This document shows, one piece after another, positions 16,018-24,015 of a stretch of DNA of 64,000 nucleotides (positions within the stretch are counted from its first letter, which is position 1; every line of letters begins with the position of its first letter). Origin of the DNA: Lewinella sp. 4G2 (lineage in GTDB: Bacteria; Bacteroidota; Bacteroidia; Chitinophagales; Saprospiraceae). The stretch is taken from assembly GCF_001625015.1 (NCBI RefSeq), contig NZ_LVWJ02000014.1, forward strand, positions 1,426,001 to 1,490,000, given 5' to 3'. The translations under genes were made by a program, and so were the position numbers. Under the pieces are notes generated by a model. It searched no databases and was not told the DNA's origin. It saw nothing but the letters and a program-made list of their open reading frames with translations.

Positions 16018-16369
16018 GGCGGCACTGCTTATTCGTAAAATTCAGTTCCTGGAAAGGTAAGATTATTCGGTCCCCACGATCTCTACCGGTACAAACGCCG
16101 GAAAAAGGGGCATTCGCCGTTGCATCCTCCGAACAACGCTGGATCAACCGAATGTCTGGCGGGACAGCAATTAGCTTACTCGTTGGTTAACAAAGACTTA
16201 CGAATGAGCAAACCTTGATCGGGTGCGTTTAATGGACGTATCTTTGCCCTCCCTTTTTAGAAATCCCAAAGACCTCGGGCACCCAGCCCCACCAAATCAC
16301 GCCGCCGGCAACCGCTCATTCACTGAGCCTCCCCGCCCTGACGGTAATTGTTTAACGAAACGAAATCAT
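16018..16369. other. 352-bp spacer with one promoter candidate
   Basis: Apart from the promoter at 16214-16246 I see no gene, repeat copy or RNA here. An in-frame start at 16223 overlaps that promoter and adds residues unlike a signal peptide. Confidence 0.5.
16214..16246 (+). promoter_or_regulatory. Candidate promoter of the lytic transglycosylase gene
   Basis: CTTG at 16214-16217, 21 bp, then TATCTTTG at 16239-16246, an exact TAnnTTTG -7 match. It lies upstream of the ATG at 16370 and argues against a start at 16223. Confidence 0.5.
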
Positions 16370-17461
16370 ATGAGACAGCTCCTCGCGTGTCTAGCTTTTG
16401 TTTTCCTTTTTAGCCTTCCCAGCTCTCCCCTGGCCGCCCTGGATCTGTTTGATCCCGCCGCCAGTAACCCACAAACCCTTTCCCGACAGATTGATCGCCG
16501 CATTGAGCGCCTGGGCCTGCCGGTCGCCACGCCCGCTACGGATGCTCAGTTGCACCGGAAACTGCGCGACTACCTGGGCGGCCACCACCAGACCGAAAAT
16601 ATGCTCGGCCGCGCGGAGGCCTATTTCCCCATTTTTGAGGAGATCTTCTGTCAGTACGACATCCCCACGAGCCTGAAATACCTCGCCGTCGCCGAGTCCA
16701 TGCTCAAGCCCCATGCCCAGTCCGGTGCGGATGCGGCCGGTCTCTGGCAGTTGATGCCCCAAACGGCCCGCGCCTACGGCCTCCGCGTTGATTACCTCAT
16801 CGATGAGCGTCTGGATCTGCAGAAATCAACCGACGCCGCCGCGCGCCTTCTTCGCGATCTCCACGAGCAGTACGGCAACTGGCACCTCGCCATTGCGGCC
16901 TACAATGCGGGTACTACGCGCGTTTCCCGAGCGATTCGCCGCAGCGGCGGTTCTACGAATTATGACCGCGTCCGTCGTTACTTACCACGTGAAACGAGAA
17001 ATTACGTTGGTGCCTACATCGCCGCGGCCTACACCCTCAACTACTACCACATCCACGGCCTAAGTGCGGCGGAGGCGACCGATGCCACCACGACGTTCAA
17101 CATTCACCGCCGCACTTCCCTGCGCGAATTGGCTGGCCTTTCGGGTTGCGATTATCGTACGCTGCGGCGCCTGAACCCATCGCTTGTGCGCGGTATCGTA
17201 CCCACTTCCACGGCGGGTTATGCATTGCGCTTACCACTGGCCCACGAGGAGCAGTTGCGCCACGCCATCTGGGGGGCCGGCAACCTCGTCGTCACCTATT
17301 CACTCGCCAATTTGCGCGAGGAGCGGGCGCTGGCGCAGGTGCAAGGTTTTTCGGCAAGTAACTGGCTATTAGGTGCCCACAACGTCCTGAACTTTGACGC
17401 CGACGAAGAGCGCACCCGGATTGCTGGGGAATGGAGTAGGGGTTGGCGAGAAATTGCTTAG
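16370..17461 (+). CDS. Lytic transglycosylase, MltD-like (GH23), LysM-like tail
   Basis: 363 residues from the ATG at 16370, which gives a good signal peptide (MRQLLACLAFVFLFSLPSSP). The SLT domain (about residues 90-240) shows the catalytic Glu in YLAVAESMLKP, the AAGLWQLMPQTARAYGL segment and AIAAYNAGTTRV. The region about 255-320 (TSLRELAGLSGCDYRTLRRL) resembles a LysM peptidoglycan-binding motif. It cleaves the glycan strand to 1,6-anhydromuramic ends in the periplasm. The last codons and the following 50 bp are repeated at 17580-17637. Confidence 0.87.
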   Translation: MRQLLACLAFVFLFSLPSSPLAALDLFDPAASNPQTLSRQIDRRIERLGLPVATPATDAQLHRKLRDYLGGHHQTENMLGRAEAYFPIFEEIFCQYDIPTSLKYLAVAESMLKPHAQSGADAAGLWQLMPQTARAYGLRVDYLIDERLDLQKSTDAAARLLRDLHEQYGNWHLAIAAYNAGTTRVSRAIRRSGGSTNYDRVRRYLPRETRNYVGAYIAAAYTLNYYHIHGLSAAEATDATTTFNIHRRTSLRELAGLSGCDYRTLRRLNPSLVRGIVPTSTAGYALRLPLAHEEQLRHAIWGAGNLVVTYSLANLREERALAQVQGFSASNWLLGAHNVLNFDADEERTRIAGEWSRGWREIA

Positions 17462-17590
17462 GAGACTTTAGAAGTTGGATTTTAGACATTAGACACCGCC
17501 GGACCTCTGATCCCGGTAGGGATCACCGTGATAGCCGGGGATCAGACTGACCGAAGGTCAGGAAAGATCCCAGGCTTTTTGGCGAGAAAT

Positions 17591-17682
17591 CGCTTAAGAG
17601 ACTTTAGAGGTTGGATTTTAGATTTTAGACGGCACCGTCCAAAATCTAACTTCTAACGTCTAAAATCTAAAGTCCCTTAAGC
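17591..17682. repeat. GACTTTAGA hairpin repeat overlapping the smpB 3' end
   Basis: Palindrome with arms starting CGCTTAAGAGACTTTAGA (left) and ending TCTAAAGTCCCTTAAGCG (right). The right arm overlaps the last codons of smpB (minus strand, stop at 17667). The left arm with the preceding TGGCGAGAAAT also duplicates the 3' end of the transglycosylase gene at 17444-17490. It probably works as a terminator between these convergent genes. Confidence 0.65.
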
Positions 17683-18125
17683 GCTCGATCCAATTGCCGC
17701 TTATTATCCTTCTGCTTAATCGTAGCCCGTTTATCGTAGTTCTTCTTACCCTGAACGAGGACGATCTCTAGCTTGCAGATGCCCCGTTCGTTGAGGTACA
17801 TCCGGTAGGGGACGATGGTAAACCCTTTCTCCTTGGTTTTCTTGAGCCACTTGTTGAGTTCCTGCCGTTTGAGGAGCAGTTTGCGGGGGCGCCGCTCTTC
17901 GTGATTGAACTGGTTCCCCTGCTTGTACTCACCGATAAAGATGGACCGGACAACCAACTGGTCGCCTTCAAATACGCAGTAGGCATCCCGCAGATTGACG
18001 AGTCCGCTGCGGATACTTTTGATCTCGGTACCGGTCAGGACGATGCCGGCTTCCATCAGTTCCAGGAAGTGGTACTCGTGCTTCGCTTTCCGATTTACGT
18101 ATTCAATCTTCTTCTTGTCGGCCAT
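17667..18125 (-). CDS. smpB: SsrA-binding protein SmpB
   Basis: 152 residues, typical length. Binds tmRNA and brings it to stalled ribosomes for trans-translation. Recognised by NRKAKHEYHFLELMEAGIVL, the GTEIKSIRSG motif, NLRDAY, and the basic C-terminal tail KKNYDKRATIKQKD. The tmRNA gene itself was not seen in the window. The 3' end is embedded in a palindromic repeat. Confidence 0.95.
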   Translation of the reverse strand: MADKKKIEYVNRKAKHEYHFLELMEAGIVLTGTEIKSIRSGLVNLRDAYCVFEGDQLVVRSIFIGEYKQGNQFNHEERRPRKLLLKRQELNKWLKKTKEKGFTIVPYRMYLNERGICKLEIVLVQGKKNYDKRATIKQKDNKRQLDRALKGL

Positions 18126-18249
18126 GGGTGGTGGGGCTGGGGCGGTAAATTAAGGAACCGCTCCCGATCACTCCGGTAGCGGCCCGTTACGTAACGTCAC
18201 CATTCGGGGCAAAGGTTCCGGATGGTTGCGGGAAGATCGACGAAGTTCT

Positions 18250-18666
18250 TTAGTACTCCTTCCAGGTCTTTAGCTGGATGCGGGCAACGGCTGCCCCATC
18301 GCCAATTTCGGTGGCGACTTCCCCGAAGGAAGGGCTCCGCCATTTGGAGGGTGGGGTGCGGGTAAATCCGTAGGGTTCCGTTGGCACGCCCAGGAAGTTG
18401 GTATCCAATTTTCCGTTGCCATTGAGGTCCTGGAAGGCAGCAAATACGTAGGTGCCAGCCGCGGGTAAATCCAGCGCAAGTTTGGTGGAGGGTTGGGTGA
18501 AGGGCTGCACGGTACCCGTCAGGGAGGCATCACTGGCAAAGTCCTCCGGCGTAGCAAATACCGCTACGTGAACTTTACCCGTAGCCTCACCCGTCGTCGT
18601 AACGATCAGATCGACGGACTGTGGGCCGGGTACGAGCAAGAGCAGGTGGAAGAGAAGTGCGAGCAT
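18250..18666 (-). CDS. DUF2141 domain protein, exported
   Basis: 138 residues with a hydrophobic N-terminus (LALLFHLLLLVPG) and the DUF2141 pattern: VHVAVFATPEDFAS, then a YVFAAFQDLNGNGKLDTNFLG segment with acidic DxNxNGKxD ligand-like residues, then PTEPYGF. The family is a secreted beta-sandwich of unknown function common in Bacteroidota. The ATG directly follows a terminator-like hairpin with six Ts on the coding strand. Confidence 0.85.
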   Translation of the reverse strand: MLALLFHLLLLVPGPQSVDLIVTTTGEATGKVHVAVFATPEDFASDASLTGTVQPFTQPSTKLALDLPAAGTYVFAAFQDLNGNGKLDTNFLGVPTEPYGFTRTPPSKWRSPSFGEVATEIGDGAAVARIQLKTWKEY

Positions 18667-18704
18667 AAAAAATGGGTTCGTCGTTTGTAGTAAACGACGA
18701 ACCC
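18667..18704 (-). terminator. Rho-independent terminator abutting the DUF2141 start codon
   Basis: Perfect 13-bp stem (GGGTTCGTCGTTT with AAACGACGAACCC, 18674-18704, 5-nt loop). Read on the minus strand it is followed by A, six Ts and then the ATG at 18666. It fits termination of the bacilliredoxin transcript or attenuation of the DUF2141 gene. Confidence 0.8.
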
Positions 18705-18820
18705 GGTCTTTTGTGGTTGTTACAACCGTTAAGTCTGTCCTAAAAGCTGCCTGGAACTAAATAGCCCGTCAGTCGGCCTGATTTAGTGCAATGAGGGAGC
18801 CAGAAATTTAGACTGAAAAT

Positions 18821-19234
18821 CTAGCAGTACCGATCGTAGGCCATCTGCAGATTCGCGGAAATGATCTCCGCGCTCCGGCCCTCAATGTGGTGGCGCTCCA
18901 GGAAGTGGACGAGTTTGCCATCCTTAAACAGGGCGATGGATGGGCTGCTTGGAGGGTAAGGCAGCAGGTGCTCCCGCGCGGTGGCGGTGGCTTCCTTATC
19001 CACGCCGGCGAATACGGTGTAGAGGTGGTCGGGCGCCTTTTCGTTCTGGACGGACATCTTCGCACCGGGGCGCGCCATGCCGGCCGCGCAGCCACAGACT
19101 GAATTAACGACGAGGAGGGCCGTGCCTTCCATATTACCGAGGGCTTCGTTTACTTCTTCGCTGGTGCTGAGGCTGGAGAAACCAAAGGCCGTCAGGTCCT
19201 TGGACATGGGGATCGTCAATTCACGTGGATACAT
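18821..19234 (-). CDS. BrxA/BrxB family bacilliredoxin (YphP/YqiW)
   Basis: 137 residues. Thioredoxin-fold protein with the characteristic CGC active site in VVNSVCGCAAGMARPG, plus the usual N-terminal MYPRELTIPM and C-terminal HHIEGRSAEIISANL. In Firmicutes the family removes bacillithiol from protein thiols; in Bacteroidota the thiol partner is an inference. Cytoplasmic. Confidence 0.92.
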   Translation of the reverse strand: MYPRELTIPMSKDLTAFGFSSLSTSEEVNEALGNMEGTALLVVNSVCGCAAGMARPGAKMSVQNEKAPDHLYTVFAGVDKEATATAREHLLPYPPSSPSIALFKDGKLVHFLERHHIEGRSAEIISANLQMAYDRYC

Positions 19235-19504
19235 GGGGGATATTTTAGTTTTGAGTTAGTAACGCTCATGCGTCCGGTCCCAAGACTAGGGAATGGCCGG
19301 ATCGCAAGTAGCGCTCGTTGCCCATAAATTACAGTTCACCGGCAAGTTTGGTTGTCCTACTACGAATAAGCAGGCGAGTAATTTGGGTTGCGCCACCCGC
19401 CGACCCACGGCCGGGCCTAACCCTAAACACCCGTTAAGTCATCCACCAAGCAGGGGCAAATTGGACTTCGCCTTACCTTCGCGCTCACCTTACTGGATGA
19501 CTGC

Positions 19505-19891
19505 ATGAAGAATAGCTTACTGACCGGTGTTTTTGCCCTGGCGGCCCTGATGCTTGGCGCCTGCTCGTCGGACGTACTCCCCGAGCCCGTGGAAACGCCG
19601 TGCGTGGATATCACCCCCAACTACGTGGATGACATCCAGGGCATCATCGAGCGATCCTGCGCCTACAGTGGCTGCCACTTGGGTGGCGCCCCGGGCACCT
19701 ATAACGACTACGCCGGCCTCCTGCCCGATCTGGAATCCGGACGCTTTGAGAACCGCGTCGTCAGTCTGCGGGCCGACCCCAACGTGGGGATGCCACCGGA
19801 TTACGCTCCCAGCGATCGCCCCAAGGACCTGACCCCAGGGGACCTCGAAATGATCATCTGCTGGCTGGAAAATGGTTTCCCGGAGCAGTAA
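19505..19891 (+). CDS. Small monohaem c-type cytochrome-like lipoprotein
   Basis: 128 residues with lipobox ALMLGACSS. A haem-type motif CAYSGCH (CX4CH rather than CXXCH) follows IIERS. Further on comes MPPDYAPSDRPKDLTPGDLE with a likely distal Met, and the C-terminal IICWLENGFPE typical of class I cytochrome folds. The CX4CH variant recurs in Bacteroidota secreted cytochromes, but haem attachment here is inferred. It probably forms an electron-transfer set with the next two genes. Confidence 0.75.
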   Translation: MKNSLLTGVFALAALMLGACSSDVLPEPVETPCVDITPNYVDDIQGIIERSCAYSGCHLGGAPGTYNDYAGLLPDLESGRFENRVVSLRADPNVGMPPDYAPSDRPKDLTPGDLEMIICWLENGFPEQ

Positions 19892-19953
19892 TTCTTTCCG
19901 CTTTCGGGGCATCCATAAGTTATTTAGCCGGTCCCCATCCCCCCATTTACTAT

Positions 19954-19970
19954 GCACCTGCGGCAGCGCC
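19954..19970 (+). repeat. 17-mer dispersed repeat at a gene start
   Basis: GCACCTGCGGCAGCGCC preceded by AT, so it creates an ATG at 19952 in frame with the DUF5777 gene. If used, that start would prepend MHLRQRQ. Confidence 0.7.
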
Positions 19971-19981
19971 AAAAAATGCTG

Positions 19982-20863
19982 ATGAAACTCCACTTTACCT
20001 TTTTACTCGTATTAATTACCCTGAGCCTCAGCGCCCAGCGCGAACGGGTCTCCCGTGGTTTTAAGGACACCCGCGCCGTGAACAGCCACAGCGTGGAAAC
20101 CCTGCCCCAGGGCAAACTGGACGTACGCATCAGCCACCGTTTTGGTGACTTGTTTGGAGACGACGGTGGGTGGCCAACCTTCTACGGCCTCGAAAATGCG
20201 GAGGATGTCGCGATCGGCGCCGAATACGGATTTACGGACGTATTCACCGCCGGAATCTACCGGGCGAAGGGTGGTGGCGCAACACCATCGGGCCAAACCG
20301 GCTTGCGCAGAAATCTAAACGGCGTCCTGAAGGTGCGCCTGTTGCACCAGGAAAATGGGGGCAACCCGCTTTCCCTGGCGTTGGTCGGGAACGTCTCGTT
20401 CAGTACCGACCAAAAGATTGAGGGTAACGACAACCTGATCCAGAGTTTTCCGGAATTTGGCCACCGTTTTGCCTTTAACAGTAGCCTGGTGTTGGCCCGG
20501 AAGTTTGGCGAAAAGTTTACCTTCCAGCTGGTGCCGGGCGTAACCCACCGCAACCTGGTCCCGTTTGAAGGGGAGAATACTTTGTTCAGCCTCGGAGCAG
20601 CCGCGCGCTACCAGGTTTCCCGCGTACTGGCCATCATGGTGGATGGAACCGCTCCCTTCAGCAGTACCCTGACGACGGATAATGGCTACGAAATTCCCCT
20701 CGGCGTCGGGTTTGAATGGGATACGGGTGGCCACGTCTTTCAACTGAATTTCACTAACGCAACCGGCATCTTCGAGACGGATTATATCCCTTACACGGTG
20801 GATAGCTGGGGTGCGGGGGAGTTCCGAATGGGCTTCACCATTAGCCGCTGGTTCAACCTGTAG
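19982..20863 (+). CDS. DUF5777 family beta-barrel protein
   Basis: 293 residues from the ATG at 19982, which gives signal peptide MKLHFTFLLVLITLSLSAQ. The ATG at 19952 is formed by a dispersed repeat and would add basic residues before it. The protein is rich in alternating strands, with the family opening FKDTRAVNSHSVETLPQGKL and DVRISHRFGD and the C-terminal FRMGFTISRWF aromatic end of an outer-membrane barrel. The function of DUF5777 is not known. Here it lies between two cytochrome genes, which suggests a link to electron transfer or redox lipid/YceI-type loci. Confidence 0.82.
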   Translation: MKLHFTFLLVLITLSLSAQRERVSRGFKDTRAVNSHSVETLPQGKLDVRISHRFGDLFGDDGGWPTFYGLENAEDVAIGAEYGFTDVFTAGIYRAKGGGATPSGQTGLRRNLNGVLKVRLLHQENGGNPLSLALVGNVSFSTDQKIEGNDNLIQSFPEFGHRFAFNSSLVLARKFGEKFTFQLVPGVTHRNLVPFEGENTLFSLGAAARYQVSRVLAIMVDGTAPFSSTLTTDNGYEIPLGVGFEWDTGGHVFQLNFTNATGIFETDYIPYTVDSWGAGEFRMGFTISRWFNL

Positions 20864-20935
20864 GCCCGCTTCGCCGGTCAGAAAAGGCACTAGCTTTCCT
20901 GGCCAACCGTTATTTACTTTCCACGACTGCTCCTG

Positions 20936-21946
20936 ATGAAATTTATTCTTCCCCTCCTGTTTTTGCTGATCCTGGCCTTCTCCGCTAACCCGGAGCGCCT
21001 ACCGGTCGTGGACCAACAAACGCCGGTCGTAGAAGTACTCCGGGCCCTCGGCGCACCCGAACGGGCCGATACCCGCGTCCGGCCGGAAGAAGGAGGCAGC
21101 CTGGCGCTGGGCGAGGATATCGTGCTGCGGGGGATGCTCTCCAACGGCAACGACCAGTCCGCTCACTTCAAGTGTACCAGCTGCCATAATGTGGTGCGGG
21201 AAGATCCGGTCCTAACCAGCATGGACCCGGAAGCACGGCTCGTCTACGCGGAGGAAAATGACCTTCCATTCCTACCGGGGACGACCCTGTGGGGCGCCGT
21301 AAACCGGGAGACCTATTACAACGGTGATTACGAAAAGAAATACGGCGACCTCGTCAAATACGCCCGTAATGACCTGCGGGGAGCCATCCAACTTTGCGCG
21401 ACGGAATGCGCCCAGGGCAAGCCGCTGACGGGTAGGGAAATGGAATCCGTCCTGACTTACCTCCACACCATTGGCCTCAAACTCAGTGACCTGCCGGAAC
21501 CCGAAATGGCGGTTAAGCGCGTCAACGATGAGTTGCTGACGAAATCGATGGACCATTCTCCCTTCATCGCTTCGCTAAAGAAAAGCTACGCCACGGCCAG
21601 CCCGGCGACGTTCGTCCTGCCGCCGGAGAACCGTAAAACGGGTTACCCGCTGACGGATACCCCCGACCCCGCGCGTGGCGAGGCCATCTACGACCGGTCC
21701 TGCATGCACTGCCACGGTGAGCAGCGGTACAGTTTCTTCCTGATGCGGGATAACGAGGAGCATTACCGGTACCTCAGCCGCCACTTCCCGAAGTACACGC
21801 GCTACTCCACTTACCAGACAGTGCGGTACGGGACGAGCCCCATCCCCGGCAAGCGGGCCTACATGCCCCACTACACCCAGGAGCGGATGAGCGATCTGCA
21901 GGTGGAGGACCTGCGGGCATTTCTGGCACGGGGAAGTAGCAAATAA
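20936..21946 (+). CDS. Dihaem c-type cytochrome, periplasmic
   Basis: 336 residues with a signal peptide (MKFILPLLFLLILAFSA). Two CXXCH haem sites are seen: CTSCH near residue 81 and CMHCH near residue 259. A second, N-terminal-domain Cys pair CATEC is not a haem site. The two cytochrome c domains are joined by a helical linker. Likely periplasmic electron carrier or oxidase partner; the specific reaction is not readable. Third gene of the 19.5-21.9 kb cluster. Confidence 0.85.
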   Translation: MKFILPLLFLLILAFSANPERLPVVDQQTPVVEVLRALGAPERADTRVRPEEGGSLALGEDIVLRGMLSNGNDQSAHFKCTSCHNVVREDPVLTSMDPEARLVYAEENDLPFLPGTTLWGAVNRETYYNGDYEKKYGDLVKYARNDLRGAIQLCATECAQGKPLTGREMESVLTYLHTIGLKLSDLPEPEMAVKRVNDELLTKSMDHSPFIASLKKSYATASPATFVLPPENRKTGYPLTDTPDPARGEAIYDRSCMHCHGEQRYSFFLMRDNEEHYRYLSRHFPKYTRYSTYQTVRYGTSPIPGKRAYMPHYTQERMSDLQVEDLRAFLARGSSK

Positions 21947-22056
21947 TCGCCGCTGCGTTCGCCCCTTTCGTTTGTACCTTACGCTTCTATCCGCTAATCC
22001 AACCGGGTACTCGGGCCAAACTACAAGGTTACGGCTGGGTACTTAAGCACTCCTAG

Positions 22057-23022
22057 ATGTCACACAAGCCACACCTTACGCCGCTGAACGGGCACGTTAC
22101 CCTCCTCTCAACCACCCAGACGCAGTACCTCTCGGAGAAGATCGCGACCACCTACGGGCAGGACCTGGCGCCGCTGGAATTTGCCAAGTTCAACGACGGG
22201 GAGATGCAGCCGATCATCAAGGAAAGCATCCGGGGGGAGTACGTTTTCATCATTGGGTCCACCTTTCAGCCCCACGATAACCTGATGGAGATGCTGCTGA
22301 CGATCGACGCCGCCCGACGTGCTTCGGCCGGCTACATCTGCTGCGTGATGCCCTACTTCGGCTACGCCCGGCAGGACCGGAAGGATCAGCCCCGCGTCCC
22401 CATCAGCGCCAAACTTATTGCCAACCTCCTCGTAGAGGCCGGCGCCGACCGCATCATGACGTTGGACCTCCACGCCGACCAGATCCAAGGCTTTTTCGAT
22501 ATCCCCGTGGATCACCTCCAGAGCCAGGCCGTGTACATCCCCTGGTTTGAGGGGCAGGACATGAGCAACGTTGTTTTCGCCAGCCCCGACATGGGCGGCG
22601 TAAAGCGGGCCCGCGCCTACGCCAAGTACTTCGAGCGCGACATGGTCATTTGCGACAAGTACCGCAAACGCGCCGGTGAGATCGCCGGCATGACCCTGAT
22701 CGGCGACGTCAAAGGCGCCGACGTCATTCTGGTGGATGACCTCGTCGATACCGCCGGCACCCTCTGCCGCGCGGCGGATCTAATTTTGGAGAAGGGCGCC
22801 AAATCCGTAAAGGCCATCGCCACTCACCCCATTTTAAGTGGGGATGCCTACGAAAAGATTGAAAAGTCCGCCCTCTCGATGCTCATCGTTTGTGATGCGG
22901 TGCCCTTGAAGCAGATCAGCCCGAAAATCAAGGTGTTGTCTTCGGCGAAGTTGTTCTCGCGCGCCATTCGGAACGTGCACGAGAATGAATCGATTTCGGC
23001 GTTGTTTGTTAGTGGGAAGTAG
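22057..23022 (+). CDS. prs: Ribose-phosphate pyrophosphokinase
   Basis: 321 residues. Makes PRPP from ribose 5-phosphate and ATP. Family signatures: the Mg-binding MTLDLHADQIQGFFDIP, the flexible loop YARQDRKDQPRVPI and the PRPP loop VDDLVDTAGTL. Cytoplasmic and essential for nucleotide, His and Trp synthesis. It stands alone between the cytochrome gene and a repeat-rich spacer. Confidence 0.95.
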   Translation: MSHKPHLTPLNGHVTLLSTTQTQYLSEKIATTYGQDLAPLEFAKFNDGEMQPIIKESIRGEYVFIIGSTFQPHDNLMEMLLTIDAARRASAGYICCVMPYFGYARQDRKDQPRVPISAKLIANLLVEAGADRIMTLDLHADQIQGFFDIPVDHLQSQAVYIPWFEGQDMSNVVFASPDMGGVKRARAYAKYFERDMVICDKYRKRAGEIAGMTLIGDVKGADVILVDDLVDTAGTLCRAADLILEKGAKSVKAIATHPILSGDAYEKIEKSALSMLIVCDAVPLKQISPKIKVLSSAKLFSRAIRNVHENESISALFVSGK

Positions 23023-23033
23023 GGTTTGAGGGG

Positions 23034-23650
23034 ATAACGAAAACCCGGGGTCGTTCGGCTATGCCTCTGTAATTCTAGAATGGGCCATCGTTTTCTGAAA
23101 TGAGTTACCGTTTAGGGCCACTTGTCAAATGAGTTAATGTTTAGGGCCACGATTTAGTAGAATGGGCCACCTGACGGTGTGCCATCGCTACGCAGGCGGG
23201 CCCTTCGGGGCCGGGTGATGATAACGAAAACCCGGGGTCGTTCGGCTATGCCTCCTTGACCCCGGGCTAACGCGCCTGTCCCTCCGGGACAGTGTGGTGC
23301 CCGCGTGAATCCTCAGTTTCTCTAATTGCTCTTCTTTCTCTTTTGAAACCGCCGGAGGCAAAACAAGGCAAGCGGCCACGTCTCGACATCTTTAGTAGAA
23401 TGGGCCACATTTTTGTAGAATGGGCCACCTGACGGTGTGCCATCGCTACGCAGGCGGGCCCTTCGGGGCCGTTGGTCTTGGGGGAAAACCGCCGGAGGCC
23501 TCCCCAACCTCTCCCGCTCTCCGAAACAGGATGACGAATGTGCTAACCCTACGGAGAGTGTGTGTTGCCCGCGTGAATCCTCAGTTTCTCAAATACCTCC
23601 TCTTACTCCTTGGAACCCGCCGGAGGCACCCCCGCCTATCTAAAATCTAA
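23034..23650. repeat. Complex direct-repeat cluster with TAGAATGGGCCAC motifs
   Basis: Non-coding tract after prs. Repeated blocks: ATAACGAAAACCCGGGGTCG at about 23032 and 23221; TAGAATGGGCCAC at about 23158, 23398 and 23416 (a variant at 23076); two tandem AAATGAGTTA..GTTTAGGGCCAC units (23098 and 23127); a block of about 56 bp at 23158-23213 and 23416-23471; and GCGTGAATCCTCAGTTTCTC at about 23305 and 23571. Two large units thus sit in tandem. The multiple GGGCCAC motifs resemble repeated transposase-binding ends, so this may be a remnant of an insertion sequence. Short ORFs here are not credible genes. Confidence 0.65.
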
Positions 23651-23673
23651 GATCCAACCTCTAACGTCCAAAC

Positions 23674-23707
23674 AAAAAAAGACCCTGACGTTGCACCGTC
23701 AAGGTCT
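23674..23707 (-). terminator. Rho-independent terminator (minus strand)
   Basis: On the minus strand AAGACCTTGACG, a short loop, CGTCAGGGTCTT, then a run of Ts. It would end a transcript arriving from the CCA-adding gene or from the structured spacer at 23708-24015. Confidence 0.75.
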
Positions 23708-24015
23708 TGTAGGGTAGTTTCTTGAACTACTTGTAATAACTGGAATCTAGGGCGCTAGGTGCGCCAAAACCTTTCAATAGGACGGAAGAAAACCAACAAT
23801 CTACCGTCAATACAATTCGAACACGCTTTTTGGAAAAACTCGATGGAAGCGTTGCACCGCTCCCTTTCGATGATTCAAAGATAGAGTGGGGGGTAGGGGG
23901 GTACTACCCCATGCCTATGGGGTAGGGGTTCGTGGTACTGTTAAAGTGGTCTTACCAACCCTGCAGACACCAAGTAAAACCGGGGCATTGAGGCAGCCGG
24001 CGGGCAAACTGTCGC
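23708..24015. other. 308-bp structured spacer, possible small RNA on the minus strand
   Basis: No ORF fits. Two further small stems precede the terminator on the minus strand: GTAGTT/AACTAC (about 23710-23730) and GGCGC/GCGCC (about 23750-23764). A G-rich palindromic tract at about 23887-23928 contains ACCCCAT/ATGGGGT and several runs of four to six Gs. Confidence 0.4.

Noticed and set aside
16223-16369. Upstream start for the lytic transglycosylase
   Set aside because: Would overlap a good promoter match and hide the signal peptide that begins at 16370.
23420-23650. 76-residue ORF in the repeat cluster
   Set aside because: Lies wholly inside direct repeats, and the same DNA recurs non-coding at 23158.
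23034-23650. CRISPR-like array
   Set aside because: Repeats differ in length and spacing, spacers are not uniform and no cas gene is present.
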